Assembly: GCF_900101875.1 (NCBI RefSeq)
Contig: NZ_FNAI01000006.1
Location: forward strand, 248,001-312,000
Direction: 5' to 3'
From: Mucilaginibacter pineti
Lineage (GTDB): Bacteria > Bacteroidota > Bacteroidia > Sphingobacteriales > Sphingobacteriaceae
Length of the DNA stretch: 64,000 nt
Each line of letters starts with the position of its first letter. Position 1 is the stretch's first letter. A program made the translations under genes and the position numbers. Below are positions 45,308-54,769 of this stretch, in pieces. The notes below the pieces were generated by a model, which was given only the letters and a program-made list of their open reading frames with translations, ran no database searches and was not told the DNA's origin.

Positions 45308-45887
45308 AAAATTGGTTCATAAAAATTATTTCAATTAATTGGGTTTAATCAAATCAGTTTCTTTATTATCCACTGGATTTTAAGGGAGGGAATAAGGAAT
45401 TTTAACGCAGCTACGTTCGCAATAACAAGGCAAAAAATGGCCGTTAGGCGCTTTTTCGTAAAAGCCCTTTAGTTAAATAAAATGATGTGCTTAGCTTATT
45501 TGCTGCGCAATTTACCTGGTCAGGGTAAATTGGATATTTTCTCCCCTTTAAGTTAAAAGTCAGTTTTTCTACATACAGAGTTGGTTTAGTTAATAATTGG
45601 TTCTGTAAATGTAAGTGGAGGGATGAGTTTTAAAAATGGATAAACTTTCAAAAAAGATGGACAATTTTATGAATTTAATACAAATAATTGTTTTGTCTAT
45701 TATTTGCCCGGTCTGAAAATCGATTGCGAAACAAAAAACTATCGATGTTAATAGATTATTTAGCATATAATTTGCGTGATAAAGATTTTATCCATCACGA
45801 CACAACCACAAAAAGCTGTGGATAAAAGATTTACTTCAAATAAAAATGAGCAGGGTTTTATTAAAGAAGATAATTTAACCGATGGAG
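45308..45887. other. Gene-free regulatory region upstream of susC
   Basis: No convincing ORF. It contains a perfect 9-bp inverted repeat CAATTTACC / GGTAAATTG (45508-45532, 7-base loop), a longer A+T-rich inverted pair near 45660-45705 (ACAATT / AATTGT), and CGTGAT/ATCACG near 45775-45800. A weak hairpin CCACA-TGTGG near 45810 could end the galM transcript. The susC promoter and any regulator site should be here; I could not identify an unambiguous TTG/TAnnTTTG pair. Confidence 0.6.
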
Positions 45888-46940
45888 TTACCGGATAGTG
45901 CCGAATTTATAGACGATAGTTTCCTCAAACACTTCGCCTACATTTAGTACGGCTGAGGGAAATATTGGTTGATTAGGACTATCCGGGCAATGCTGACATT
46001 CCAGGCACAACCCATCAAAGGGTTGGTACTTGCGCATTGCATGGCCGGGGGCTTTACTGTGCAAATAGTCGGCAGTATAAAGCATAAGAGCGGGGTAGGT
46101 GGTAAACACTTCCATCCATCTGCCCGATGTTTGTTCCTGAAGTTTGGCCGCGGGTTTAAGTTGTTCAGGACTAACGTTAAGTAAATAACAATCATTTAAA
46201 CCGGTCACTTTATCCCCGTTTATGTTCATGTTATTTTTAACGGGGGTATTCAGAAAAACTTTATTCCCGGCAGCTTTTATTACGCCTGTCGGCGTGTAAT
46301 CTGCATCGGCTTCCAGTATATTATCGGCATAAATTGTTAACAGATGATCCTGGATATCTTGGCCAGTGTTTGATAAATTGAAATAGGCATGGTTAGTAAA
46401 ATTAGCAATCGTTTTCTTATCACTTGTTGCAGTGTAAGTTATAATCAACTCGTTCAGATCTGTCCACCGGTAATTTACCGTAAGGCTAAGATTGCCGGGA
46501 TAGCCCCCTTCCCCATCCTTACTCAAAATAGTGAACGACACACTGCCATCTGTAATAACATAATCAAAAACCTTTTTATTAAAACCAGCGTTGCCACCGT
46601 GGTTGGAGTTTTTTCCGTCGTTGTTCTCCAGTTGATAGACAACGCCATCCAATGTAAACTGTGCACCGGCTATCCTGTTGGCAAACCGACCTACAGTTGA
46701 GCCAATGTAGCAATCATCATCCAGGTATCCCTGCAGATCGGGAAAACCCAGGACCACATTACCAAGATTATTATCACCATCGGGCACTACTACCGATACC
46801 AGCGTGGCCCCGTAATTGGTAAGTTCAATATACGCACCGGCAGCATTCACCAGCTTAAAAAGATAAACGGGCCGGCCCTCATGTGTGCCCCATAGCTTAC
46901 TTGATATTGTGGCCCGCCCGCCTATCATAAATTCCGTCAT
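45888..46940 (-). CDS. galM: Aldose 1-epimerase
   Basis: Mutarotase interconverting alpha and beta anomers of hexoses. The 350-residue protein has HGGNAGFNKKVFDY near residue 117 (His), FTNHAYFNLS near 182 (catalytic His) and FDGLCLECQHCPDSPNQP near 312 (catalytic Glu). No signal peptide is evident, so it should act in the cytoplasm on sugars brought in by the neighbouring porter. It starts 47 bases after the GH2 gene and is probably the last gene of that transcript. Confidence 0.95.
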   Translation of the reverse strand: MTEFMIGGRATISSKLWGTHEGRPVYLFKLVNAAGAYIELTNYGATLVSVVVPDGDNNLGNVVLGFPDLQGYLDDDCYIGSTVGRFANRIAGAQFTLDGVVYQLENNDGKNSNHGGNAGFNKKVFDYVITDGSVSFTILSKDGEGGYPGNLSLTVNYRWTDLNELIITYTATSDKKTIANFTNHAYFNLSNTGQDIQDHLLTIYADNILEADADYTPTGVIKAAGNKVFLNTPVKNNMNINGDKVTGLNDCYLLNVSPEQLKPAAKLQEQTSGRWMEVFTTYPALMLYTADYLHSKAPGHAMRKYQPFDGLCLECQHCPDSPNQPIFPSAVLNVGEVFEETIVYKFGTIR

Positions 46941-46987
46941 TTTTATTACAAGATAGATTATATTACTGTAAACTTAACCGCCTGATG

Positions 46988-49942
46988 CTATTTTACGATC
47001 ATGTTGTTGTATGGTTCAACTTTAAGGCTTGCTGTGCCCTTACCTAACGCATCTGCATTAAACTCAATTTTTATCGTTTTGGTTTCGCCCTTTAGCAGGG
47101 AGAAATAATTGTCGCTGGTTATGGCTGGCAAAATCTGCTCGCCGGTGGCCGAATTTATGGTCTGTACCCTTACCCCAAAAGCTACCGCCACCGATGACGA
47201 AGGATTGGTGATCTGCGCGGTGATATAATACTTGCCATCGCTTTTTACTGTTTTTGAACTTACTTTCAGATCAACCTTCGGCAAAGTGCTCAGTGCCGAG
47301 TAATCTTTGCGTTTGTTGCCCCTCCAGTAAAAGTTATCTGATACCAGTTTGCCTGCTTTATCGGTTAATTTAAGCTTGATGAAATGCACCGCCGATAGCC
47401 CTTCGCTGGCTACATCGCCCTGGTAAACTTCAAAGTTCCATAAGGAGTAGCCCCAGTAAGTTCCGCGTTCTACACCCTGCACCCTAACGTAGCGAGCCGT
47501 ATTTTCAACAAAGCTTATCTGCTGCTCGCCGGGGCGGCCCTCATTAGTTACGTAAACATCGTTCCACCTTTTGGCATCGTTTGATACCTGTACCTTGAAT
47601 GTTTTAGGGTAAGCGTCTTCCCAGTTAAGGCCCACGCCGTTTATTACCTCTTCCTTACCCAGGTCTACATAGATCCACTCATCATCGTTTGATCTGCTGG
47701 CCCAGCGCGTGCCGTTATTGCCATCGTTCACCGCGCTTGGGTCGCCATTGGTTGAGGATGAGGCAAACACCGGTTTATTGAGTGCCAGGTTAAGTTTACT
47801 TTCGCTCAGTTTCAGTTTAAAGCATTCCGTAGCACTATTGGATGGTGCATCTATTGTTTTTGAATCGCTGTAATGGTTTACCAGTTTGCCGTCCAGGTTA
47901 TAGATTTCAGCGGTTGCTGTTAATTCTCCAGCATCGGCATGGGTGGTATTGATCACCTTAATGGCATTGTCAACCGGGTTCCATTGGATGTGCAGCGGCT
48001 CGCAGGCTTTTTTGGCACCGTAATAAGCTCCTGTTAAATCGTAATAGTAATCATATGTTTGCCACACCATTGATGGGTATGCCGACTGGCTCATCCAGGT
48101 CATGATGCCCGACGCATCTTCGCCGATATGGTCCTGCCAACCTTCAAACATGGCCTTGTTGGCTTCCACATTTACAAACTGGGCCTTGCGGCAATAATCT
48201 TCAATATCTTTGGCCGTGCCGTAGGCATTTACGCTTGCATCATAATTATCAGGACCGGCGTTAAATGCGAGTGGACCAAAAAAGTGTTGGTTCCACATTT
48301 CGTTACGCGGCCACCATTTGTCTTTAGGGATAAACCTTTTAAAACTTTCAAAATTGGTGAATACTGCCGTACCCAATTCGGTACGCAAGCCCCAGCCTTT
48401 GTTACCTCCTGTGGCTGTGGGGTAAGCAGTAAAATAAAACCGTGGGTCGCGGTTATCCCAGGGACCGCTACCTGTCAAATTTTCGGCGTGCGAGTTGGGT
48501 TGATACCAGCGGTCGCCACCATCAAAAGTAGTCAGGTCTTCCTTTAGCCAGCCGCTAAGCGGCGGCTCGGGCCAACCCTCGTTATCGGCACACCAAACCG
48601 CAATGGCCGGGTGGTTGCGGAAACGTTTTATTTTTTCAATAGCATTGCTGTTAAAGGCATTCAGGTCGGCAGGCAGGTTGGGGTTGGCATTCAGCCAGAA
48701 CTCATCCCAAACCATAATACCATATTTATCGCAGGCATCGTAAAATTCCTCATCGGTAGTTGAACCTATCCAGTTACGGATCATGTTAAAGTTCATTTCG
48801 CGATGCAGTTTTATTTTGGTATCGTACTCATCGCCGCGGCAGCGCAGCAAATATTCTGACATACCCCAGGCGCCGCCCTTTATAAATACGGGGGTACCAT
48901 TTATAGCTACGTGCAATACATGACCAACCGTATCATAACTGTATCTTTTTATGCCGAATTTAATATGTTGCACATCAGATACCTGGTCGCCAACGGTAAG
49001 ACTTAGCTTACAATCATACAAATTTGGATCACCATAGCCGTTTGGCCACCAAAGTTTGGGGCTGTGGATCATCAATTGCGAAAAATATCTTTTATCCATT
49101 TTCACGGTTGTGCTGCCGTTGGCATCAACAAATACCTTTTGCGAAAACTCGATATTGCCGGGATTGATCACGCCTTTTATATAGCCCTGCTGACCGGCAG
49201 TGGTATTGTTTTTAACTTCCAAAGCTACAGACAAATCGGCCCGTGCATTGGTAGGCAGCTTGGTTTGGATCCAGGGATCCTGAATGGTGAGGTCGCCGGT
49301 ATTGGTGAGGTAAACCTTATCGGTGATGCCTGAGTTAAGACCCGGTACATAGGGCATCCAATCCCAGCCGGCGCTTGATACATAGTTGGGGCTGCCTATA
49401 TTGGCCAGCGGTTGTTTAGGGATAAACACCAGCACGGTCAACACGTTCTTTTGTTTGCGGCTGGCAATATCTGTAATATCAAAATTTCCGCGCTGCATAA
49501 AACCATCAAGTGTGCCCAGTTTAATGCCATTCAGGTAGATATCGGCCTTACGGTTTACACCTTTAAAATTCAGCCAGATCTTTTTTTTGGTGTAATTGAC
49601 AGGTATGTTAAATTCTGTACGGTACCAGAAGCTGCGGTTGTATTTGGTACGATCTACCTTGTAAATATTATCGGCATAGTTGGGATCTTTTTCCAATCCG
49701 GCTGCTACGTAGGAGGCAAAAACAGTTCCGGGTACTACAGCCGCCACCCAGTTTTGGGTATTGTAATTGGGTTGGTTCATCTCCGCAGGATTAACAACAT
49801 CAGCCTGAGGGGTTACTTTCCAAACCTGTTTACCGGTACTGCTAAGTGAAACTATGTTAGACTGTGCAAACGAGATTGAACCAATGCAAGTAAGTAATAA
49901 AGTAGCAATGAATTTAAAATTTGCTATGTAATTTTTTAACAT
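46988..49942 (-). CDS. GH2 family glycosidase with discoidin domain
   Basis: Exported 984-residue glycosidase. After a signal peptide (ending GSISFAQ) comes the GH2 sugar-binding domain (about 35-215, WLNFKGVNRKADIYLNGIKLG), an Ig-like domain, and a TIM barrel (about 340-690) with NFNMIRNWIGSTTDEEFYD and HPAIAVWCADNEGWPEPPL near 450 (acid/base region). An F5/8-type discoidin module is inserted at about 715-850 (PKTFKVQVSNDAKRW). The overall pattern fits the exo-beta-glucosaminidase / endo-beta-mannosidase branch rather than beta-galactosidase. A strong hairpin separates it from the upstream gene. Confidence 0.88.
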   Translation of the reverse strand: MLKNYIANFKFIATLLLTCIGSISFAQSNIVSLSSTGKQVWKVTPQADVVNPAEMNQPNYNTQNWVAAVVPGTVFASYVAAGLEKDPNYADNIYKVDRTKYNRSFWYRTEFNIPVNYTKKKIWLNFKGVNRKADIYLNGIKLGTLDGFMQRGNFDITDIASRKQKNVLTVLVFIPKQPLANIGSPNYVSSAGWDWMPYVPGLNSGITDKVYLTNTGDLTIQDPWIQTKLPTNARADLSVALEVKNNTTAGQQGYIKGVINPGNIEFSQKVFVDANGSTTVKMDKRYFSQLMIHSPKLWWPNGYGDPNLYDCKLSLTVGDQVSDVQHIKFGIKRYSYDTVGHVLHVAINGTPVFIKGGAWGMSEYLLRCRGDEYDTKIKLHREMNFNMIRNWIGSTTDEEFYDACDKYGIMVWDEFWLNANPNLPADLNAFNSNAIEKIKRFRNHPAIAVWCADNEGWPEPPLSGWLKEDLTTFDGGDRWYQPNSHAENLTGSGPWDNRDPRFYFTAYPTATGGNKGWGLRTELGTAVFTNFESFKRFIPKDKWWPRNEMWNQHFFGPLAFNAGPDNYDASVNAYGTAKDIEDYCRKAQFVNVEANKAMFEGWQDHIGEDASGIMTWMSQSAYPSMVWQTYDYYYDLTGAYYGAKKACEPLHIQWNPVDNAIKVINTTHADAGELTATAEIYNLDGKLVNHYSDSKTIDAPSNSATECFKLKLSESKLNLALNKPVFASSSTNGDPSAVNDGNNGTRWASRSNDDEWIYVDLGKEEVINGVGLNWEDAYPKTFKVQVSNDAKRWNDVYVTNEGRPGEQQISFVENTARYVRVQGVERGTYWGYSLWNFEVYQGDVASEGLSAVHFIKLKLTDKAGKLVSDNFYWRGNKRKDYSALSTLPKVDLKVSSKTVKSDGKYYITAQITNPSSSVAVAFGVRVQTINSATGEQILPAITSDNYFSLLKGETKTIKIEFNADALGKGTASLKVEPYNNMIVK

Positions 49943-49975
49943 GTTTAGTTTTAAGAATTAGGTATTGATTTTAGA

Positions 49976-50018
49976 TAAAAACCCACTGACTGCCGTTTGG
50001 CTACCAGTGGGTTTTTAC
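49976..50018 (-). terminator. Terminator-like hairpin between DUF5107 and GH2 genes
   Basis: AAAAACCCACTG (49977-49988) pairs perfectly with CAGTGGGTTTTT (50005-50016); the 16-base loop contains a minor GCC/GGC stem. On the minus strand the stem ends in TTTTT. It lies inside a run of co-directional PUL genes, 8 bases after the DUF5107 stop, so it should reduce read-through into GH2 and galM. Confidence 0.85.
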
Positions 50019-50025
50019 TTAATCA

Positions 50026-53000
50026 TTAAATAACATTCAATTGCTGCGCAGCCATTTCCAGATGGGCCATGCCACCGGTGTGCGCAGCATCAAGCTCCAA
50101 TACCTTGTTGAACATACAATTTGCAGCCTCATGATCATGCAAACCAAGCAATCCCAAACCTTGTAAAAAGTAAGTATGGATGCGGTTACGCACATTCAGA
50201 TCGTCATCAAAGATGAGCAGGTTGGGTAGTGATACAGCAAAGTAATCAATCTTCACCTCATCGTTTTCGTGGGCTTTGCCATAGCTAACCAGTTTATCAA
50301 AGATGTGTTTTGCCTTTTTGTCATTGCCAAGTTTTTTCCAGCCGAGGCCCTGGTAAAAAATCTTATCGGGTTGCTGGTCGTTATAAAAAACAGCTGCCGA
50401 CGGTTCATCCAAACCAACTGTAGCCTGCTCAAAATATTTTTTTGCTTCGGTTTGATTGCCGGCTAATTCATAGGCGCATCCTAACCAATAATCAATATCA
50501 TTTTCCTGAGTGCCGTAAAGTTTGCCTTCGCCCAGGTTATGCGGATAGCTTTTGGCAGCGTTTAAATTGGCAATGGCTTTATCATACAAACCTTCGGCGC
50601 AATATTTTTTAGCTAACTGAACCAGACTAAATACGTACTGGCCCGATGCCTTGCCTTCGCCGCCCTCCCAGGGGTGAAACTGGCGTTTGTTCAATAATTC
50701 AAGCGCGGTATCGTAGTTACCGGTGAGGTTATATAGGGTAACTTTTTCTAAATAAGTATCATCGCGCTGATCTGCTACCGCGAGGTTGGACTCGATGAAT
50801 TTCAGGCGTTCCTGTGGCGAGCGGTTCAACCTTTTATAAAGCTGGTCGAGCTCCATAAAAACACGGGCATCGGTGTTATCCAAAGCAAAGGCTTTTTCAA
50901 AGTATTCCAGCGCTTTTTCGGCATTATTTTGCTTATTGAAATAGGCAATAGCCAAATTCCTGAACACCGTAGGGAAGCTATCATCCTTTTGCGCCGATTG
51001 CTCCCAATAACCAATAGCATCGGCATACTGGCGTTTATCGTAAAACAAGTTTCCTAAATAATACGGAGCTTTAGCGTCGGCCGGATTAATTTCGATTGCC
51101 AGTTTCAATATGTTCACCTCATCTAACCGGTTAGGGAAACACAGGTACGGATCGGCAGCGGCGGCTTTTTCAAACCAGGCTTTTGCATCTGCCTGCAACC
51201 CTGCATTGTGGCTAAACCAACCGAGGCTATAATATACCATTGGGTTTGTACCCCGCTCTTTTAAGGTAAGCTGCAGTAATTGGCTGGCCTCGGTATATAA
51301 ACCTGCGGCGGCGTAATCCAAAGCGTATTCTATAAAATTCTGGTCGTCGTTTCTTGATAGGGAGATCAACTCATCCAAACATTTGGCAACCTGCTCGGCA
51401 TCGCCGCTTTGTTTGTACACCTGTACCTTTTCGAAGATAACACCCAGGTTAAAGCCATCACGTTCCAAAGCTATATCCGCAACTTTTAACGCTTTATCCA
51501 ATTGGTTAAGCTTGCGGTAAGCAGCCATTTTTATAACATAGGCTTTGCTGTTATTCGCGTTCCTGTCCAACGATTGGGTAATATGATCCAGCGAAAGGGC
51601 GTAATGACCACGTGCCATATCTATCTGTGCTACCGCAAAAAAACCGGTATCCTTCCAGGCATTGCTCCAGGTTGATTTGTAGGAAACGGTGTACGCTTCA
51701 TCTGCGCGATCAAGATATTTTAAACAAAGACCCAGGTTATAATACGGCTCGCTATCATAAGGATTAGGGTTACGCTGAATGCTGGTTTCAACCGCTGTTC
51801 TTAAAAAGGCTTCGGCTTTGGCAAACTGGCCTTTGCGCAGGTACCATTTGCCCAAGGCGTTATTATTACGCAAATCTGTAGGCTCACGGCGCAATGCTTC
51901 CTCATAATAGGGCACCGGGCTGTAAGTAGCATGACGGTACTGCTCCAAATGCTGGGCAGTTAAAAACAGCTGTTCCACGCTTTCTACATCGGCAGGTTCC
52001 AAAGCAGGTTTCGCAGCTGTAGGTAGTTCGTTCAGTTTGTTTTTGGCTGGCTCGTAACGCAGCACTTCCTGATTATTGTTGTCGGTTATAATCAGCAGCA
52101 ATTCGTTCTCGTTTAAGCTGGCACCTATGGCCAATTCTTTTACAAAAACATCTTCGGGGCTAATAGTTACGTTGTGTTTAAACAGTTCAGCATCATTATG
52201 GCTCAGACTAACGGTAAGGTTTGGCTGCGCCGATGTAACCTGTATCTTGATAGTTACTTTATCTCCCGTTTTGCTCAGGGCTAATAAAATATCTTTTGAC
52301 GCGTTTTTTACCATGCCCAATTCGCGGTATGGCAAAAAGTATTGCGTAAAAGTTTTTTCTTCGTAAGGCATCAGCCAGCTAAAATCGGGCTGATTATCGG
52401 TGAACACGCCTGTCATCAATTCAATGTACGGACCGTCCTCGTCGGTAAGGTTCCTGTCCCAGGCTTGGCCGAAATCGCTGTGCCCCCATGTCCATTGTTT
52501 TTTACCGGGTGATACATGGTGATTAGCTACGTGGAGCAAACCTGCCTGGCTATCATGCTCATATCCCCCCACAAAATCATAATCAGAATTGATGGCCATA
52601 TACGAGGTAGGCACCGGAATATTCTTATACATCGAAATATCGGTACCTGGTGAATAATCAACTTTGTAATAAGTACCCGTGGCGATTGGAAAATCAGATA
52701 CATCTCGCTTGCCGTGGTCAAATACCGCGTTAACATCTGGCGGGAAAACCGATTGATAATAATCATTAACCTTTACTGCCGGGTTAGCCCACCATAAAAA
52801 GGTTTGTGGCAGGGCCGAACGGTTAAACAATTTTGCTTTTATTTCGATGTATGCAGTATCGGGGCGTAACGTAAAACCAGCCATCCCCTTGGTATGGAAC
52901 ATGCGCTCCACCTCGTTAACCCAAATGGTTTTGCTGCCGTCGGCATGTTCTTCCAGTTTGTAATCTATCGGATCAAAAGTACTTGGGCGATGGTGCTGCG

Positions 53001-53364
53001 GCCAGTTAAACTCAATACCACCAGAGATCCAGGGCCCGGTTAAACCAACCAGCGCAGGTTTAATTACCTGGTTATGGTATATGAAATGGCGCTGTTTTAT
53101 TTTATCAAAAGCTGTTTGAATACGGCCGCCTAATTGCGGCAATATCATCACTTTAATGTATTTGTTTTCAAGAAACAGACCTATGTATTCTTTATCCTCT
53201 TTTTCGTCGGCAATTTTTTCGATAACGGGATTTGGATAAACCACGCCGCTGCTGCCCTGGTAAACACGTTTTTCAAAAAACATAGGGTTTTTATCGGGTT
53301 TACCAACGCCATAAGTAGGGATCACTACTACCTCTTCCCAAACGGAAACACTTGAAGTTTGCAT
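50026..53364 (-). CDS. DUF5107 protein with TPR array
   Basis: Protein of 1112 residues without a signal peptide. The N-terminal ~350 residues match DUF5107, an aldose-epimerase-like beta-sandwich (VMILPQLGGRIQTAFDKIKQ, GGIEFNWPQHHRP, FLWWANPAVKVNDYYQ). From about residue 470 to the end are a dozen or more TPR-like helix pairs (ALGKWYLRKGQFAKAEAFLR, YFNKQNNAEKALEYFEKAF). Such proteins recur in carbohydrate loci of Bacteroidota; function unproven. The epimerase-like fold suggests a sugar-binding role. It starts 13 bases after the sugar porter gene. Confidence 0.87.
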   Translation of the reverse strand: MQTSSVSVWEEVVVIPTYGVGKPDKNPMFFEKRVYQGSSGVVYPNPVIEKIADEKEDKEYIGLFLENKYIKVMILPQLGGRIQTAFDKIKQRHFIYHNQVIKPALVGLTGPWISGGIEFNWPQHHRPSTFDPIDYKLEEHADGSKTIWVNEVERMFHTKGMAGFTLRPDTAYIEIKAKLFNRSALPQTFLWWANPAVKVNDYYQSVFPPDVNAVFDHGKRDVSDFPIATGTYYKVDYSPGTDISMYKNIPVPTSYMAINSDYDFVGGYEHDSQAGLLHVANHHVSPGKKQWTWGHSDFGQAWDRNLTDEDGPYIELMTGVFTDNQPDFSWLMPYEEKTFTQYFLPYRELGMVKNASKDILLALSKTGDKVTIKIQVTSAQPNLTVSLSHNDAELFKHNVTISPEDVFVKELAIGASLNENELLLIITDNNNQEVLRYEPAKNKLNELPTAAKPALEPADVESVEQLFLTAQHLEQYRHATYSPVPYYEEALRREPTDLRNNNALGKWYLRKGQFAKAEAFLRTAVETSIQRNPNPYDSEPYYNLGLCLKYLDRADEAYTVSYKSTWSNAWKDTGFFAVAQIDMARGHYALSLDHITQSLDRNANNSKAYVIKMAAYRKLNQLDKALKVADIALERDGFNLGVIFEKVQVYKQSGDAEQVAKCLDELISLSRNDDQNFIEYALDYAAAGLYTEASQLLQLTLKERGTNPMVYYSLGWFSHNAGLQADAKAWFEKAAAADPYLCFPNRLDEVNILKLAIEINPADAKAPYYLGNLFYDKRQYADAIGYWEQSAQKDDSFPTVFRNLAIAYFNKQNNAEKALEYFEKAFALDNTDARVFMELDQLYKRLNRSPQERLKFIESNLAVADQRDDTYLEKVTLYNLTGNYDTALELLNKRQFHPWEGGEGKASGQYVFSLVQLAKKYCAEGLYDKAIANLNAAKSYPHNLGEGKLYGTQENDIDYWLGCAYELAGNQTEAKKYFEQATVGLDEPSAAVFYNDQQPDKIFYQGLGWKKLGNDKKAKHIFDKLVSYGKAHENDEVKIDYFAVSLPNLLIFDDDLNVRNRIHTYFLQGLGLLGLHDHEAANCMFNKVLELDAAHTGGMAHLEMAAQQLNVI

Positions 53365-53377
53365 AATATATGTACTG

Positions 53378-54721
53378 TTAATGTCTTATTAAATTGTCTT
53401 CTAACTCTTCAAGGGTTTGTCCCTTGGTTTCTTTAACCTTGGCCTTCACAAACAGGAACCCGCAGAAACAAATTACCGCGTACAGGTAAAATGGCCCGTA
53501 AGCGCCTAAGATCTTGGCAAGGATTGGGAAGGTAAAAACCAGTATAAAGTAAGCTCCCCATAATGATACTATGGCAACGGATGAGGCCACACCACGAATT
53601 TTATTAGGGAAGATCTCGGAGATAAGCACCCAGGTAACCGGGGCCAATGAAATAGCGTATGTACTGATAGCCAGCAATACAAATATGGATACCAACCCTG
53701 CCGGGAAATGGTTTTGCAGCGCAACCGCCAACACAATGTAAAGGATGGATAAGCCCAAAGAACCGTAAAGCATCAGCGGGCGGCGACCAAGCTTATCAAC
53801 CTGCCACATGGCCAGCAGCGTAAATACAAGGTTAACTATGCCAATGGCTACGGTTTCAAATAACTGCCGGTTAAGATTTGCCCCTACCGATTCAAATATG
53901 GTTGAGGTGTAATTGAACACCACGTTAATACCACAAAACTGCTGAAAAACAGCCAGCGTGATCCCCACCACCACTGCCGGGCGAACGGCCTTTTCAAACA
54001 CCATGCCGTATGATTGCTTGGTTGAACCCACCAGCGATTTTTCGACGGCTTTAAATGTGGCTTCGGCAAAATAGGGTGAGCCAATTTTGTTGAGGATAAC
54101 TTTAGCTTTTTCAGTCTGGCCGGATTTCATGAGCCATCTTGGGCTTTCGGGCAGCCAGGTAACACCTATTAAAAATATGGCAGATGGTACCGCACCTAAA
54201 CCAAACATCCAGCGCCAGGCATCAACGCCATGATCGGCCAGGAAATAATTCACGAGGTTAGTAACCAAAATACCTATAACCACCGTAAGCTGGTTAATGG
54301 CCACATTACGCCCGCGCACTTCGGCAGGCGAAACTTCGGCTATGTACATGGGGCAAAGCATAGATGCCATACCCACCCCAATACCGGCAGCAAACCGCAG
54401 GGCGATAAAATAGGTAAACGATTCAGAGAACGCTATCCCGATAGACGAGATGGCAAAAATGAGGGCAGCAATCATCAAACCCGGTTTGCGGCCGTATTTA
54501 TCGGCGATGTTACCGGCCATAAGGCAGCCCACTATGCAACCCAATGCCAGCGAGCCGGTTAAAAAACCTTCCCACAAAGGCGTAAGTACAAATTGGGTAC
54601 GCAAAAAAGGCAATGCGCCCGAGATCACCGCAAAATCGAACCCGAAAAGGTATCCGCCCAGGGCCGAAATAAAAGAGATCCCGATAATGTACCGGCTGTT
54701 AAAGGTTTGTAATTTGCTCAT
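53378..54721 (-). CDS. Sugar porter family MFS transporter
   Basis: Inner-membrane sugar:H+ symporter-type protein. I start it at MSKLQTFNSRYIIGISFISA, giving 447 residues; the 15 upstream codons are unlike the family. Motifs: GYLFGFDFAVISGALPFL near residue 22, GNIADKYGRKPGL near 70, PESPRWLMKSG near 197 and the central repeat VDKLGRRPLMLYGS near 310. Twelve membrane helices. Resembles xylose/arabinose/glucose porters. It should import monosaccharides released in the periplasm by the GH2 and GH-D enzymes. Confidence 0.95.
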   Translation of the reverse strand: MSKLQTFNSRYIIGISFISALGGYLFGFDFAVISGALPFLRTQFVLTPLWEGFLTGSLALGCIVGCLMAGNIADKYGRKPGLMIAALIFAISSIGIAFSESFTYFIALRFAAGIGVGMASMLCPMYIAEVSPAEVRGRNVAINQLTVVIGILVTNLVNYFLADHGVDAWRWMFGLGAVPSAIFLIGVTWLPESPRWLMKSGQTEKAKVILNKIGSPYFAEATFKAVEKSLVGSTKQSYGMVFEKAVRPAVVVGITLAVFQQFCGINVVFNYTSTIFESVGANLNRQLFETVAIGIVNLVFTLLAMWQVDKLGRRPLMLYGSLGLSILYIVLAVALQNHFPAGLVSIFVLLAISTYAISLAPVTWVLISEIFPNKIRGVASSVAIVSLWGAYFILVFTFPILAKILGAYGPFYLYAVICFCGFLFVKAKVKETKGQTLEELEDNLIRH

Positions 54722-54769
54722 TTTTATACTATTATCTTCTGTGTAAACTTGCAGTTTATAGTGCAATAA

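Noticed and set aside
45308-45887. Small ORFs in the susC upstream region
   Set aside because: None has a plausible length, start context or composition; the region is better described as regulatory.
46988-49942. Classical LacZ-type beta-galactosidase
   Set aside because: The catalytic region reads AVWCADNEGWPEPPL and the surrounding motifs fit the exo-glucosaminidase/endo-mannosidase branch of GH2 rather than LacZ.
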